The notes under the pieces are model-generated. The model had not been told where the DNA came from. It did not search any database and saw nothing but the letters and a program-made list of their open reading frames with translations. From assembly GCA_963383645.1 (NCBI GenBank), contig OY726565.1, forward strand, positions 26,808,966 through 26,872,965: DNA of 64,000 bases, in the 5' to 3' direction. The translations under genes were made by a program, and so were the position numbers. Positions 54,943-64,000 of the stretch are shown one piece after another (positions within the stretch are counted from its first letter, which is position 1; each line of letters begins with the position of its first letter). The stretch is from Muscardinus avellanarius. Lineage: Eukaryota > Chordata > Mammalia > Rodentia > Gliridae.

Positions 54943-55014
54943 AGCTAGATACCAGCATTTCTAAAAACATTTAAATGTTGAAAAATTGACAGCCCTTTGG
55001 TAACCAGTAGAGAG

Positions 55015-55180
55015 GACGGTTCTAACATATACTTTACACATTTAAGTCATCTTTTAATTCTTATAAGTACTGTTTGGTAGGTAATAAAATTTCTGTTTCA
55101 CAAATAAAATAAATGTGATTCACCAAGTAATTTGTTCAGTCTGTCTGGCTCTCAAACTTGCTTAGTTTCTACTGTAAAAC
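55015..55180 (-). mobile_element. MIR-like fragment
   Basis: Antisense MIR order: TTAATTCTTATAAGTACTG, TTCTGTTTCACAAATAAAATAAATG, CACCAAGTAATTTGTTCAG. Confidence 0.45.
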
Positions 55181-55184
55181 ACAT

Positions 55185-55980
55185 GAAAAAACACACATGC
55201 ATATTCAAGTAGTGAATTTATCTGCATCTCTCCTAATCAAAAGCCCTGTGGTGTCATTGAAAGCACACTGCTCCTATAATTATGTAGGCAAAGAAAAAGG
55301 AAGGAGGAAGGAAGAGAAAAAAAGGAAAAGGAAAGATGCCAGAGAAAGCATATTTTGATACTCTGAAGTGGGTAGAACATATTCTCAGTCAGTTAATTGC
55401 AGCCGCTCCATTGTGACTCAGATTGTAACTGAAGCACAGTAGGAGTTTAGAAATGTTTTTGGAGGTTCCTTTCCCTTTGTGAACGTCTGGCTGCTGGGGA
55501 TCACTGGGCTCAGAAGGATTCCCTTGTCTCCATGCCCTAGTTCCCCAGTACCTTGCTATTTCTACAATGACAGTAGGGGGGCATTTGATGAGATCCCTTT
55601 GTACTTTAATTGTCAATGGAATTAATAGAACACCTTCTCTTGGGCTTCTTCAAATACTAACTCTCCATTTCAAACTCCTTCCAAGTATGCCACTACTAAA
55701 TCGAAATTTCTAGGGAAAGACATCAACCATATGCTGCTTTTCTCTTAAGCTTATTTTAACCATATGGTACTAGAAATGGGAATGAAATAGTGCTATTAAT
55801 TTAGACTCCCTGAGCTCCCCACACTAACATTCCTCAGGAATTTAAAGGAATCTTCACCACTGGCCTGGAAAAACTGTCTTTGTCAAATAATCAAGGAGTA
55901 ATGTTAGAAAAGAAAATGAAACTGTAAGGTGTGTTCCTGTAGAAGGCATTCCAGAAGATCAGAGTCTAGGCCCACTTGAG
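55185..55980. other. Non-repetitive DNA, nothing assigned
   Basis: A purine-rich stretch lies at 55290-55345. 55390-55620 is compositionally balanced and free of repeat landmarks; the minus frame at 55389-55616 has no recognised domain. Confidence 0.5.
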
Positions 55981-55984
55981 GAAC

Positions 55985-56197
55985 TTTTTTTTTTTTTTTT
56001 TTGGTGGTACTGGGGTGGAACCCAGGGGCTTTCTCCCTCTGGGCTATATGGCTATACTCCCAGACCTATTTTATATTTTTTTTGGAAACTGGGTCTCACT
56101 AAGCTGCCGAGAGCCTCACTCAGTAGTTGAGGCTGTGCGATCCTCCTGTCTCAGCCTCCCAAGCACGGGGATTACAAGCATGGGCCACCAGGCTTAG
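55985..56197 (-). mobile_element. B1-dID SINE, subfamily B
   Basis: Poly-T, GGTGGTACTGGGGTGGAACCCAGGGGC, with a small duplication (GGGCTATATGGCTATACTCC), ending GGGCCACCAGGC. Confidence 0.93.
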
Positions 56198-56216
56198 AAG
56201 AGTTCCTTCTGAGTGG

Positions 56217-56304
<88 letters not shown>

Positions 56305-56457
56305 TGGGATTGAAGCCAGGGGTATTCTTCCTCTGAACTATCCCCAGCCTTATTTTATTTTTTATATTTGAAACAGAGCCTTGATAAGTTTCTGAGCTGG
56401 CCTCAAACCTGTGATCCTCCTGTCTCAACCTCCACAGTATTGCCACCAAACCCGGCC
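56217..56457 (-). mobile_element. B1-dID SINE with compound microsatellite tail
   Basis: Antisense SINE (ATGGGATTGAAGCCAGGGGTATTC, TATTTGAAACAGAGCCTTG, GCCACCAAACCCGGCC) at about 56305-56457. Its tail has become (GT)n (56217-56262), (GA)n (56263-56281) and (GACA)n (56282-56304). Confidence 0.9.
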
Positions 56458-56710
56458 CCCTTTGCATTTAATTTGGGGGAGAAACAGAACTCACTGGTTG
56501 TCATTGGTCCAAGACTAGTGGTTAACAGAAAGGCTAAGTCTGGAGCATTATCTTTCTTTTGATTTACATTTAATGCTTCAGAAGCCACAGGAGATGCTCA
56601 AGGCAACTCTATAAAACACTTCAGTGTATTACTACACTAACAATAGAATGATAACTATCCTTGACATAAACTCTATAGTATTTTAAGTTTTTTTAAAAAA
56701 GTGTACATAA

Positions 56711-57481
56711 TTCCACTGTGTGTATTTCCCACAGTTTTGCTATCCATTCATCTGTTGATGGTGATCTGGGTTGGTACCATATTTTGGCTATTACAAATTG
56801 TGCCGCTATGAACATAGGTATGCATATGTTGCTGTATTTCTCTGAATTCAACCCCTTTGGAAAGATACCCAGGAGTGGTATAGCTGGATCATATGGTGGA
56901 TCTATTCCCACCTTTCTTAGGAATCTCCACACAGATCTCCATAGTGGCTGAACTAGTTTGCACTCCCACCAACAGTGTAAAAGAGTTCCTCTTTCCCCAC
57001 ATCCTCGCCAGCATTTGTTGTTGTTTGATTTCTTTATGCTTGCTACTCTGACTGGGGTTAGATGGAATCTCAGTGTAGTTTTGATTTGCATCTGCCTGAT
57101 GGCCAGTGATGAAGAACATCTTTTCATGTATCTATTAGCCCTTTGTATCTCTTCTTTTGTGAAGTGTCTATTTAGTTCATTTGCCCATTTCTTGATTGGG
57201 TTGTTTGTTTTGCTAGTGTAGAGTCTTTTGAGCTCTTTGTATATTCTGGATATTAGCCCCCTATCAGAGTGGTGGCTGGTAAAGATCCTTTCCCATTCTG
57301 TAGGCTTCCTCTTTAGGTTATTGATAGTTTCCTTTGATGAGAAGAAACTTTTTAGTTTGATGTTATCCCACTTGTTTATTCTTGCTTTAGTTTCCTGAGC
57401 TTTGGAGGTTTTGTTGAGAAAGTTACTGCCTGTGCCAATATGTTGTAGTGTTGAACCTATGTTCTCCTCTACTAACTTCAC
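56711..57481 (-). pseudogene. L1 ORF2 C-terminal fragment in the inverted part
   Basis: A frame open for more than 240 codons on the minus strand, with [57 protein letters not shown] and [14 protein letters not shown]. It is cut off by the inversion junction and lacks endonuclease and reverse transcriptase domains. Confidence 0.93.
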
Positions 57482-57887
57482 AGTCTCAGGTCTAATTTCT
57501 AAGTCTTTGATCCATCTTGAGTTGATTCCTGTGAAGATGGAAAGCCCTGGAGAGCATCATGTTAAGTGAGATCAGCCAAGCACAGAAGGAGAAGATACAC
57601 ATGTTTCCTCTAATATGCCCAAACTAGAAAACACAAAGGATACCAGTGGGACTCCAGATATTAGAGGGGAAATACTAGCTAAGTTTTAATGGAAAGATAG
57701 GAGAGGAGAAAGGCCGATCTTGATTAATGAGGGTCTACACCTGAACATGTGTAAAATTATGAATAAGACATGGTTAACCTGGACAACCATTGGTGGGAGG
57801 GGGGAAGAGAAAACGGGGGCGGGGGGGAGAGGGCACCAAATATAGTGTAAATGTATACTATTTATGTTCAGTAAAAAAATTGTTAAA
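56711..57887 (+). mobile_element. Young L1 with 5' inversion and target-site duplication
   Basis: 56711 to about 57535 is antisense ORF2 C-terminus. From about 57540 the sequence is sense and starts almost where the inverted part ends in ORF2 (GGAAAGCCCTGGAGAGCATC), then runs through the 3' UTR with G-rich tract (57792-57828) to poly-A. AAAAAAGTGTACATAA occurs at 56695-56710 and 57888-57903. This is a textbook twin-priming product. Confidence 0.95.
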
Positions 57888-57903
57888 AAAAAAGTGTACA
57901 TAA

Positions 57904-58112
57904 ACTGGGCATGGTGGCACATGCCTGTAGTCCCAGTAATTAGGAGGCTGAGACAGGAGGATTGCAGGTTTGCAGCCAGCTTCAGTAACTTAAAGAGGCT
58001 CTCAGTAAGTTATTGCGACCCTATTTCAAACTAAAAAGTAAAATGGGGCTGGTGGTGTGGCTCAGAGGTAGAATCCCTCTGAGTTCAATGCCTTGTTACC
58101 CCTCCCACCACA
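57904..58112 (+). mobile_element. B1-dID SINE
   Basis: ACTGGGCATGGTGGCACATGCC, GGAGGCTGAGACAGGAGG, GGTGGTGTGGCTCAGAGGTAG, directly after the L1 target-site duplication. Confidence 0.92.
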
Positions 58113-58114
58113 AA

Positions 58115-58740
58115 ACTATATATGCAATACATGTTTTTTAGATTTGTAAACTGGAAAAAATTAAGCAATTTGTCATGTAAAGATGCAATATCCACTTATC
58201 AAATGCAGCTATCCATTTAAATAATAATGGTATCAAGTACAGAATGCATGGATTTCACGTGGGCTAAAGCACACAGCTCAGAGTTTTGCCCAAGTCCCCA
58301 TTTTACGGTATGTTTCACTTTCCTTCCTGTTCATGGTGGCTTTGGATGTGAAGAGGATTAGTCAATCTTCTTTAGGAGTTTTAGCTCCTCATTGAGTCCC
58401 ATTTAGGAAATTCTCTCCTACCTCTAATTCACAGAAATGTTTATTTCCTTTTAGTTTACCTTTTTTAATTCTAAATATTTGCTTATAGATGTTTAATAAA
58501 CTTGAAATTTATTTTTGTGTACGGTAAAGATAAATACCTGATTTTTACTCCATAATGAAAAAAATTATTGCTATACAATTTATCGGATAGTTCATATTTC
58601 CCAATTAATATAATTATGCAATGTATTTTTATTTACTTGATCTCTCAGTTTCTAATAAATGTGTGCTAAACTCATACTGTGATTGTGATTTGTTGAGTTT
58701 CTTCTTGTTATTCTTTACAATCATTCCATTTAGAATATGA
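58115..58740. other. AT-rich DNA, possible old L1 traces
   Basis: 58440-58700 has an antisense L1-like feel (CTTGAAATTTATTTTTGTGTACGG) but is too decayed to call. No gene seen. Confidence 0.4.
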
Positions 58741-58744
58741 TCAG

Positions 58745-59235
58745 AGAACCAGAACCATTGTGAGTAATGTTGAAGAGGAGACTTAATAAGGAGGCTGGAC
58801 CATATGCAATGATTGACTCTGATTGAACTGTCTTGCTACTCCTGGTGAGGGCCCAAGCAGGCCCAGTGTCTGCCTTACTGCCTTCAGGCCTCCACTTCTC
58901 AAACGTGGGTCACCTTTGGGAAAAGCTGGTGCCTTTTGCCGTGGAGTTGCACAGGCTGGTGCGGAAGGCAGGAGGGCTACTGGAAGAGATCCAGCCAGGG
59001 TCAAAGGAGCTCTGGACCCAGCTGCTGCCCCAGGTGCTGCAACAGCTGATCTGCAGAGCACAAAAGTGCCTGTCCCTTAACTTCTGCCTTTCAAATTTCA
59101 TGCAAATTCTTGCTGAGGCCATCCCTAATCTGGATTTACAGAGAAGGGAATTCTGGAAATCCTGGTTCCAGTTTAGCCAAACTGTCACAATGCAAAGCAG
59201 TTTCCTTAGTTATTTAGCTTCTTTCTTTATTCCTT
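58745..59235 (+). other. Unidentified GC-richer block with a 177-codon open frame
   Basis: The frame at 58833-59366 opens with LVRAQAGPVSALLPSGLHFS and continues LWEKLVPFAVELHRLVRKAG and ELWTQLLPQVLQQLICRAQK. It then runs into an L1 3' end at about 59237, so its last 40 or so residues are not native. The composition is gene-like, and a retrocopied gene fragment is possible. The 58740-58800 and 59140-59190 segments also resemble old interspersed-repeat sequence. I do not recognise it and assign no function. Confidence 0.35.
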
Positions 59236-59236
59236 T

Positions 59237-59352
59237 TATTTTTATATACTTTTATTGGTGCATTATAGTTTCCCATCACAATGTAAATTATGTCGATAGT
59301 GATGTAAACACACACAGCATTGGTGGGCTTTCCTCTGGCTCCCTCCCCATCT
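59237..59352 (-). mobile_element. L1 3' end, very short
   Basis: Plus strand CTTTTATTGGTGCATTATAGTTTCCCATCAC, then CCTCTGGCTCCCTCCCC, matching the L1 3' UTR type seen at 12.9 kb. Confidence 0.75.
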
Positions 59353-59905
59353 TTATTCTTTCTTAATGCGTCTTGCTCTTACTTTGTTTGATATCAACAT
59401 TCTCACACTTTCTGTTGTTCTTCTTACATTCTTTTGTTCAGGCTTTGCTTTAGGAATTTCCCATCCCTTTGTTTATAGTTTTCTCTTTGCAGTAGTTGTG
59501 GGAATTCCAGGCTCAACTCCCCTGCTCAGGAACTTCCCCACCAGGTGTCCCAGGTGGACCCACCTCTGTGCCCATGCTGGGCTACTCCCGCAAACCCCTG
59601 AGCACATGGGGTAAGTGACAGGGGTGGAGGGGAGTGTGCTTCTGTGACACATGGGATTCCCCAGCGAGATGACTTCAACTTGAGAGCTTCTGACTAGTGT
59701 CAAAAACTATGTTGGAGCAGCATGGACTCTTCCTATTCAGCCCTTCCTTGCTCCTGTCCTGCTCAGAGATTAGACATGCATCAGAGTCTGAAGGCTCTGT
59801 CCCCTCCTTTTTTTTTTTTTTTTATCACAACCGTTTCTTCCAATAAAGTTTTTACATGTCTTGGTGTCTGCATCTTGGAGAATCTAAACTACTGCACTGT
59901 GTGTG
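59353..59905 (+). other. Unassigned block, possible LTR remnant
   Basis: Balanced composition, CCAGGTGTCCCAGGTGGACCC, poly-T at 59808-59823, AATAAA at about 59842 followed by GTTTTTACATGTCTTGGTGTCTGC. The AATAAA with a T/G-rich follow-on could be an LTR or a retrocopy poly-A signal. Frames at 59366-59614 and 59473-59703 overlap on opposite strands, with no domain. Confidence 0.3.
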
Positions 59906-59937
59906 TATCACTTTTAAAGTGATTATAATGCAGAACA

Positions 59938-60112
59938 CGACATGGTGGCACATGCCTGTAATCCCAGGACTTGTGAGGGTGAGACAGGAGAATCAAAGGT
60001 TCAAGGCCAACCTGGGCAGCTCATTAGACTCTGTCTCAAAATAAGAAAATAAAAGAGCTGGGATTGTAACTCAAAGGTAGAATGCCCCTGGGTTCAAACC
60101 CCAGTGCCACAT
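59938..60112 (+). mobile_element. B1-dID SINE, diverged
   Basis: ACATGGTGGCACATGCCTGTAATCCCAGG, GGTTCAAGGCCAACCTGGGC, GGATTGTAACTCAAAGGTAG, GGGTTCAAACCCCAGTGCC. Confidence 0.88.
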
Positions 60113-60114
60113 GA

Positions 60115-60730
60115 TTACTTTTAAATATATTTAAGAAATCTTTTTTTAATGTATGGTCTTAATCTCCTTGTTTTTAGGATAGTTTGTGCTATGTTTAGCC
60201 TTACCATTGAATTATTTTTTTGTTCGCCAGCCTTTTCTCTACCTTTTGCTTTCCATTTCCATCTTTTTCAATTTGACAGCCTAAAGCCTAACAGAAAAAA
60301 GCTTAAGACACTGGAATAACAAAACCCAGTCATCCAGTGGTTTCAAATCAAAGCTCTTTCTCACCTATTCTGCATGATCAATTTAAGTTGGCTTATTTAG
60401 TGACTCTGATACCTAAACTAATGGAGGCTCCATCTCAACACAGGTTTCCATTAGAAGAGCAAAGAAAAGAGAACATGCCAACCCCCTACCTAAAGTTCCT
60501 ATCTAGAAGGGCCACAGGTTGCTTGGAATCCTTTTGACAAAGGAAGTTACTTGGTCACACCAGAATCCAAATGGACGGGAGAGTGGGATGCTATCATGGA
60601 ACTAGATTGAAAAGGATGTTTGTGTTTGCTTCTATTGACTCTACCTTTATCTCCCTCTACTGTGTTAGAAGCTAAAAATTCTATTCTTACTCCTTTAATT
60701 AATATTTTGGGGGTGTATTCTTCAGGATAT
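60115..60730. other. Intergenic DNA, nothing assigned
   Basis: No repeat landmark or domain recognised. Confidence 0.5.
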
Positions 60731-60747
60731 AACACTAGCCCCCCCTT

Positions 60748-60862
60748 TTTTAAAATTTGAATCAGGGTCTCCCTAAGTTCCTGAGGCTGGCCTTGAACCT
60801 GAAATCCTCCTGTCTCAGCCTTTTGAATATTGGGATTACAGGAGTGCACCACCATGCAACCT
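60748..60862 (-). mobile_element. B1 monomer
   Basis: Antisense GAATCAGGGTCTCCCTAAG, GGCTGGCCTTGAACCTGAAATCC, GTGCACCACCATG. No ID part. Confidence 0.8.
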
Positions 60863-60902
60863 TAATGATTATTCTTAAATGTCGTTTAAAAATAGTTACT
60901 TT

Positions 60903-61214
60903 AGCCAGGCGTGATAATCCCAGCATTTGGGAGGCTAAAACAGGAGGATCGCGGGTTTGCGGACAGCCTCAGCTACTTAGTGAGGCCCTTTGCAACTCAG
61001 TGAGACCCTGTTTTAAAATAGAGAATAAATGCCAGGCTTGGTGGTGCACGCTTGTAATCCCCGCACTTGGGAGGCTAAGACAGGAGGATTGCGCAGGTTC
61101 GAAGCCAGCCGCGCTGGCTTAAGAGACCCTGTTTCCAAATAAAAATATAAAAATAGATCTGAGAGTGTAGGCCAGAGGTAGAAGGGTTTCTAGGAACCCC
61201 AGTACCACCAAAAA

Positions 61215-61257
<43 letters not shown>

Positions 61258-61345
61258 AATAGAGAATAAAAAATAGGGTTGGGTGAATAGCTCAGAGGTA
61301 GAATGCCCCTGGGTTTCATCTCCAGTATCGAAAAACAAAAACAAC
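60903..61345 (+). mobile_element. B1-dID SINE, subfamily A, split by another SINE
   Basis: B1 part at 60903-61029 (CCCAGCATTTGGGAGGC, CCCTTTGCAACTCAGTGAGACC); ID part resumes at 61271 (GGGTTGGGTGAATAGCTCAGAGG, GGGTTTCATCTCCAGTA). Confidence 0.92.
61030..61255 (+). mobile_element. B1-dID SINE, subfamily C, nested, exact target-site duplication
   Basis: GCCAGGCTTGGTGGTGCACGC, CCGCGCTGGCTTAAGAGACC, GAAGGGTTTCTAGGAACCCC, tail (AAAT)n at 61212-61258. AAAATAGAGAATAAA is repeated at 61015-61029 and 61256-61270. Confidence 0.96.
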
Positions 61346-61349
61346 AACA

Positions 61350-61595
61350 AAAAAAATTAGTTACTTTATTTTTCTATTAAGGTCCAAATGGATGTAATAT
61401 CTTTATCTTCTACCTAAATTCAATAAAATCTTGATGGTCTTTACCTGTCATCATCTCTTTTAAAAGAAACATATGAATTCTCCTTTTAAGAGTGTTCTTA
61501 TTTCAATGCCTATATATTTATTTCGAGTTCTCCAGTTGTTTCTTTTTTGCACTTCCCATTCCTATTATATTTCTTTCTAAATTTGTTTCATAATT
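61350..61595. other. Short AT-rich stretch, nothing assigned
   Basis: No recognisable feature. Confidence 0.5.
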
Positions 61596-61599
61596 TCAA

Positions 61600-61835
61600 G
61601 TTTCTCTCATCAGGAGCTGCAAGCTATGGGCTGTGGCTCTTTTCTGGCTGGTGGCTACTTCTATCCATGAGGCATTACTGGCACACAGCCATGCCCACTC
61701 AATTACACATTGTCTGTGGCTGCAGTCTTGCTCTCACAGCATCCTTGAGTAGTTGCAAAAGAGACTGTATGGCCAGCAAATCCCAGAAGCATTTATTACT
61801 TGCCACTTAGAAGAAAAGTTTGCACTGTCCTACTT
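61600..61835 (+). mobile_element. hAT-Charlie MER1-like DNA transposon fragment
   Basis: GGCACACAGCCATGCCCACTC, ACATTGTCTGTGGCTGC, GAGTAGTTGCAAAAGAGACTGTATGGCC and GAAAAGTTTGCACTGTCC follow the order of the MER1/Charlie3-type non-autonomous element. Ancient, no transposase. Confidence 0.7.
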
Positions 61836-61839
61836 TAAA

Positions 61840-63375
61840 CAAATAATAGGGCTTCATTTGAAAATTTTGAACTAAAGAAGTCTTTGTCATACAGTTCTAC
61901 ATTAATTTCACCTGGAGGGCCATGCTTAGCACTGTACTTTCTTGTGTATTTTAGAACTTTGGATCACAGGCTCATTTTGAGTGGAAGTGGCTTTGTGTGT
62001 GAATCAGTTATTTTTTCCTTTTTCACGCAGTGTGTTCCCTCTCAGCTGGCCATTTTGTAGTTACCACCATCGGGCTCTAGTACTACAGGACAGAAGTTGT
62101 TCTTGATGATCCTGGGACTTTTGTAGATCTAATGATTAAACAGAGAGAAAGTCTGTCTAGTCACAGGCTCTTTCCTCCTTCAGCCTTCCTAGACTCATGG
62201 CGCGTTGTAACCCTTGGTCACTGGCAGCGATTAGTAGTATGTTCTGAGTCTCGTTTTGTCAAAGAGGGCAGACTGGTCATAGCTTCCAGCTTCTAGGAAC
62301 CCATGATTCAAACCTGAGCATGTACCTACCTAGTATTCCTGTTCTAAGTAGGATTCTGCCAGGTCTGTAGCTAACTCCTGATCATCCTTTTTGGATTTCT
62401 GCTGTCTCTGAACCACAGAATTGTTTGTTGTATTTTAAAATCTAGGTCTCATTTTCTGTTTTTCTTTTTAAAAAAGCTAAACATAACATATTTATAAATG
62501 TTTGAAGCAAAGTTGTACATTAGGACATCACCTTATGGTACTACCTTGACTAAAAACCTCTGTTATATATTTCTTGTGATGATATAATGGCATTTACTTA
62601 CTTTGTAGTTGAAATAGTAAGCATTGAGTCCTACTCAAGGAACTACAAAGGAGCCGTTATAAGATAAAGGAAATGCCAACTTACGTTTCTCCTGGGGTGC
62701 ATCACATATTGAACATTACATTATTTAAATAGTTTTTTTCAAATAAATAAAATCTTTGATTCAACATAAAAGAATTATTTTCATAGAAAATGATATAAAA
62801 TTACTTTCAACAGAGGATATTAGTACTGTATTTGAAAATTACAAAAGAAAAATAAAATCAGTTTTTAGAAGTATAATAAAATTTTTGTTGGGGCAAAGAT
62901 CCAGAGAGAAATTATATTGGCAAAGAGTAAACTAACACTGATCTATGCTACCAGCAATGCTCACTAATAGTTTTTCATTTGATCCCCCAATTTTCATTTC
63001 AGAGCACCTCTGGCTAGTATCTAGCTGTTAACTTATTACTTAAAGGCTAAGGAGAAAAGGTTTTTTTATTTTTAGTTTTTGAGATTAGATTGGATAACTC
63101 TTAAGGTCTTTGTTCTCTTCTTGATTCTGGGTGAATCCCAAGAGTTGTATGTTGAAGAATCACAAGGTGGAAGGATGCCGAATCCCTCAATCGCTTTCTG
63201 ATTAGAAACACACGTGTTGGGCTGGCAGGTGAGTGAAAGGTGGCTTTCTTTGCCCCTGAGGCCTGGTGGTTTACCATTACTGCAGCTTCTGTTATCTTCA
63301 CTAATGCCATACCAGATGGTACCTTGCCAGCCTACACCTGCTTTTCAGGCAAATAAAAAAATAAATGTTTTCATC
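61840..63375. other. 1.5 kb without recognised repeats
   Basis: Second-cleanest stretch in the window. 61980-62360 and 63100-63310 have balanced composition and might be conserved non-coding DNA. The 69-codon minus frame at 63101-63310 has no recognised domain. Confidence 0.45.
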
Positions 63376-63394
63376 TTCAGAGCATGATTTTTCT

Positions 63395-63550
63395 TTTTTT
63401 TTCTTTTTTAATTTTTTTTTGTTGAACATAAATAGTATACATTTAAACTATATTTGGTGCCCTCTCCCCCCGCCGCCCCCGTTTTCCCTTCCCCCCTCCC
63501 ACCAATGGTTGTTCAGGTTAACCATGTCTTATTCATAATTTTACACATGT
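63395..63550 (-). mobile_element. 156-bp L1 insertion with 18-bp target-site duplication
   Basis: Only the tail and part of the 3' UTR are present (plus strand GTTGAACATAAATAGTATACA, C-rich tract 63464-63500, CATAATTTTACACATGT). TCAGAGCATGATTTTTCT is repeated exactly at 63377-63394 and 63551-63568. Same L1 lineage as 26.2 and 57 kb. Confidence 0.95.
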
Positions 63551-63569
63551 TCAGAGCATGATTTTTCTA

Positions 63570-63932
63570 TAGCTTTATTTCATGCAGAAAAATAAGGCCT
63601 TATATATATAGTCATAAAATTATTTCCACATGACCAATTCATGAGTCTTTAAAAGTGAAAACAGCATATATTTAGGTAATAAAATTCTAATTTTATTTTT
63701 ATTAAAGCTAAAGACACATTTCATTTATTTAAGTGGTATGTTAATGATTGGTTTCCATTCAATGGTTGCTTATTTAGTACTTTAATTTAGTCTCAAGGAC
63801 TGAAATGAGATTTGGATAAAGTCTGATTGTGAAAGTTATCATTGATGAATATACTGTATAACCTTCTGAATCCTTGGCATCCAAGGACAGCATTTGCCTA
63901 ATAGAGCATTTGCCTTGATAAAAATTATTTTA
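63570..63932. other. AT-rich DNA, nothing assigned
   Basis: No recognised feature. Confidence 0.5.
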
Positions 63933-63939
63933 TAGCTGC

Positions 63940-64000
63940 TTTTTTTGTGGTACTGGGGTTCCTGGAAGCCCTTCTACCTCCGGGCTACACTCCCAGACCT
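63940..64000 (-). mobile_element. B1-dID SINE, subfamily C, cut by window end
   Basis: Antisense GTGGTACTGGGGTTCCTGGAAGCCC and CTACCTCCGGGCTACACTCCC; the B1 part lies beyond the window. Confidence 0.9.

Overview
This is nuclear DNA of a rodent, most likely a squirrel-family species (Sciuridae: ground squirrel, marmot, squirrel). The main reason is a SINE present in more than 40 copies on both strands. Each copy has a B1-like (7SL-derived) left part joined to an ID-like (tRNA-Ala-derived) right part, the B1-dID architecture described from squirrels and dormice. The DNA is AT-rich, has scattered microsatellites, and opens with a 68-base assembly gap. I find no complete ordinary protein-coding gene. 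Most long open frames lie in LINE-1 sequence or are GC-rich chance frames in a CpG island.

Layout. 1-6.9 kb: AT-rich DNA with SINEs, MIRs and a hAT-Charlie remnant. 6.9-8.1 kb: one strong CpG island, the only clear promoter-like sequence, with GC boxes, three CCAAT boxes, a (GGC)n tract and a good splice donor on the minus strand; its gene cannot be named. 8.1-20.3 kb: SINEs, LINE-1 ends, a chimeric LINE insertion (10.85-12.1 kb) and a 5'-inverted LINE-1 (18.4-20.0 kb). 20.3-23.1 kb: a complete ORF1-only (half-L1 or HAL1-like) retroelement with an intact 307-codon ORF1. 23.1-34.1 kb: older LINE-1 debris, a young truncated LINE-1 (26.2-27.4 kb), SINEs and a triple octamer repeat. 34.1-40.6 kb: a decayed, near-full-length LINE-1 on the minus strand. 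Its 5' UTR has two tandem monomers and a perfect 42-bp-arm hairpin. 43.7-50.2 kb: an ancient L1M 3' end split by two more HAL1-like copies lying head to head, a 5.6-kb inverted repeat. 50.7-51.2 kb: a processed myosin regulatory light chain (MYL12/MYL9) pseudogene. 51.2-64 kb: SINEs, a twin-primed LINE-1 with clear target-site duplications, a MER1-like hAT fragment, and unassigned DNA.

The most interesting object is the HAL1-like family. Three long copies share the same order: L1 5' UTR, ORF1, a captured antisense piece of an old L1 ORF2, and a G-rich L1 3' UTR. They also share the same ORF2-loss breakpoint. One copy is bounded by a 13-bp target-site duplication, so the rearranged element itself moved as a unit. 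It has no ORF2 and must depend on reverse transcriptase from an autonomous LINE-1 such as the lineage at 34-40 kb. All boundaries and identities were judged by eye.
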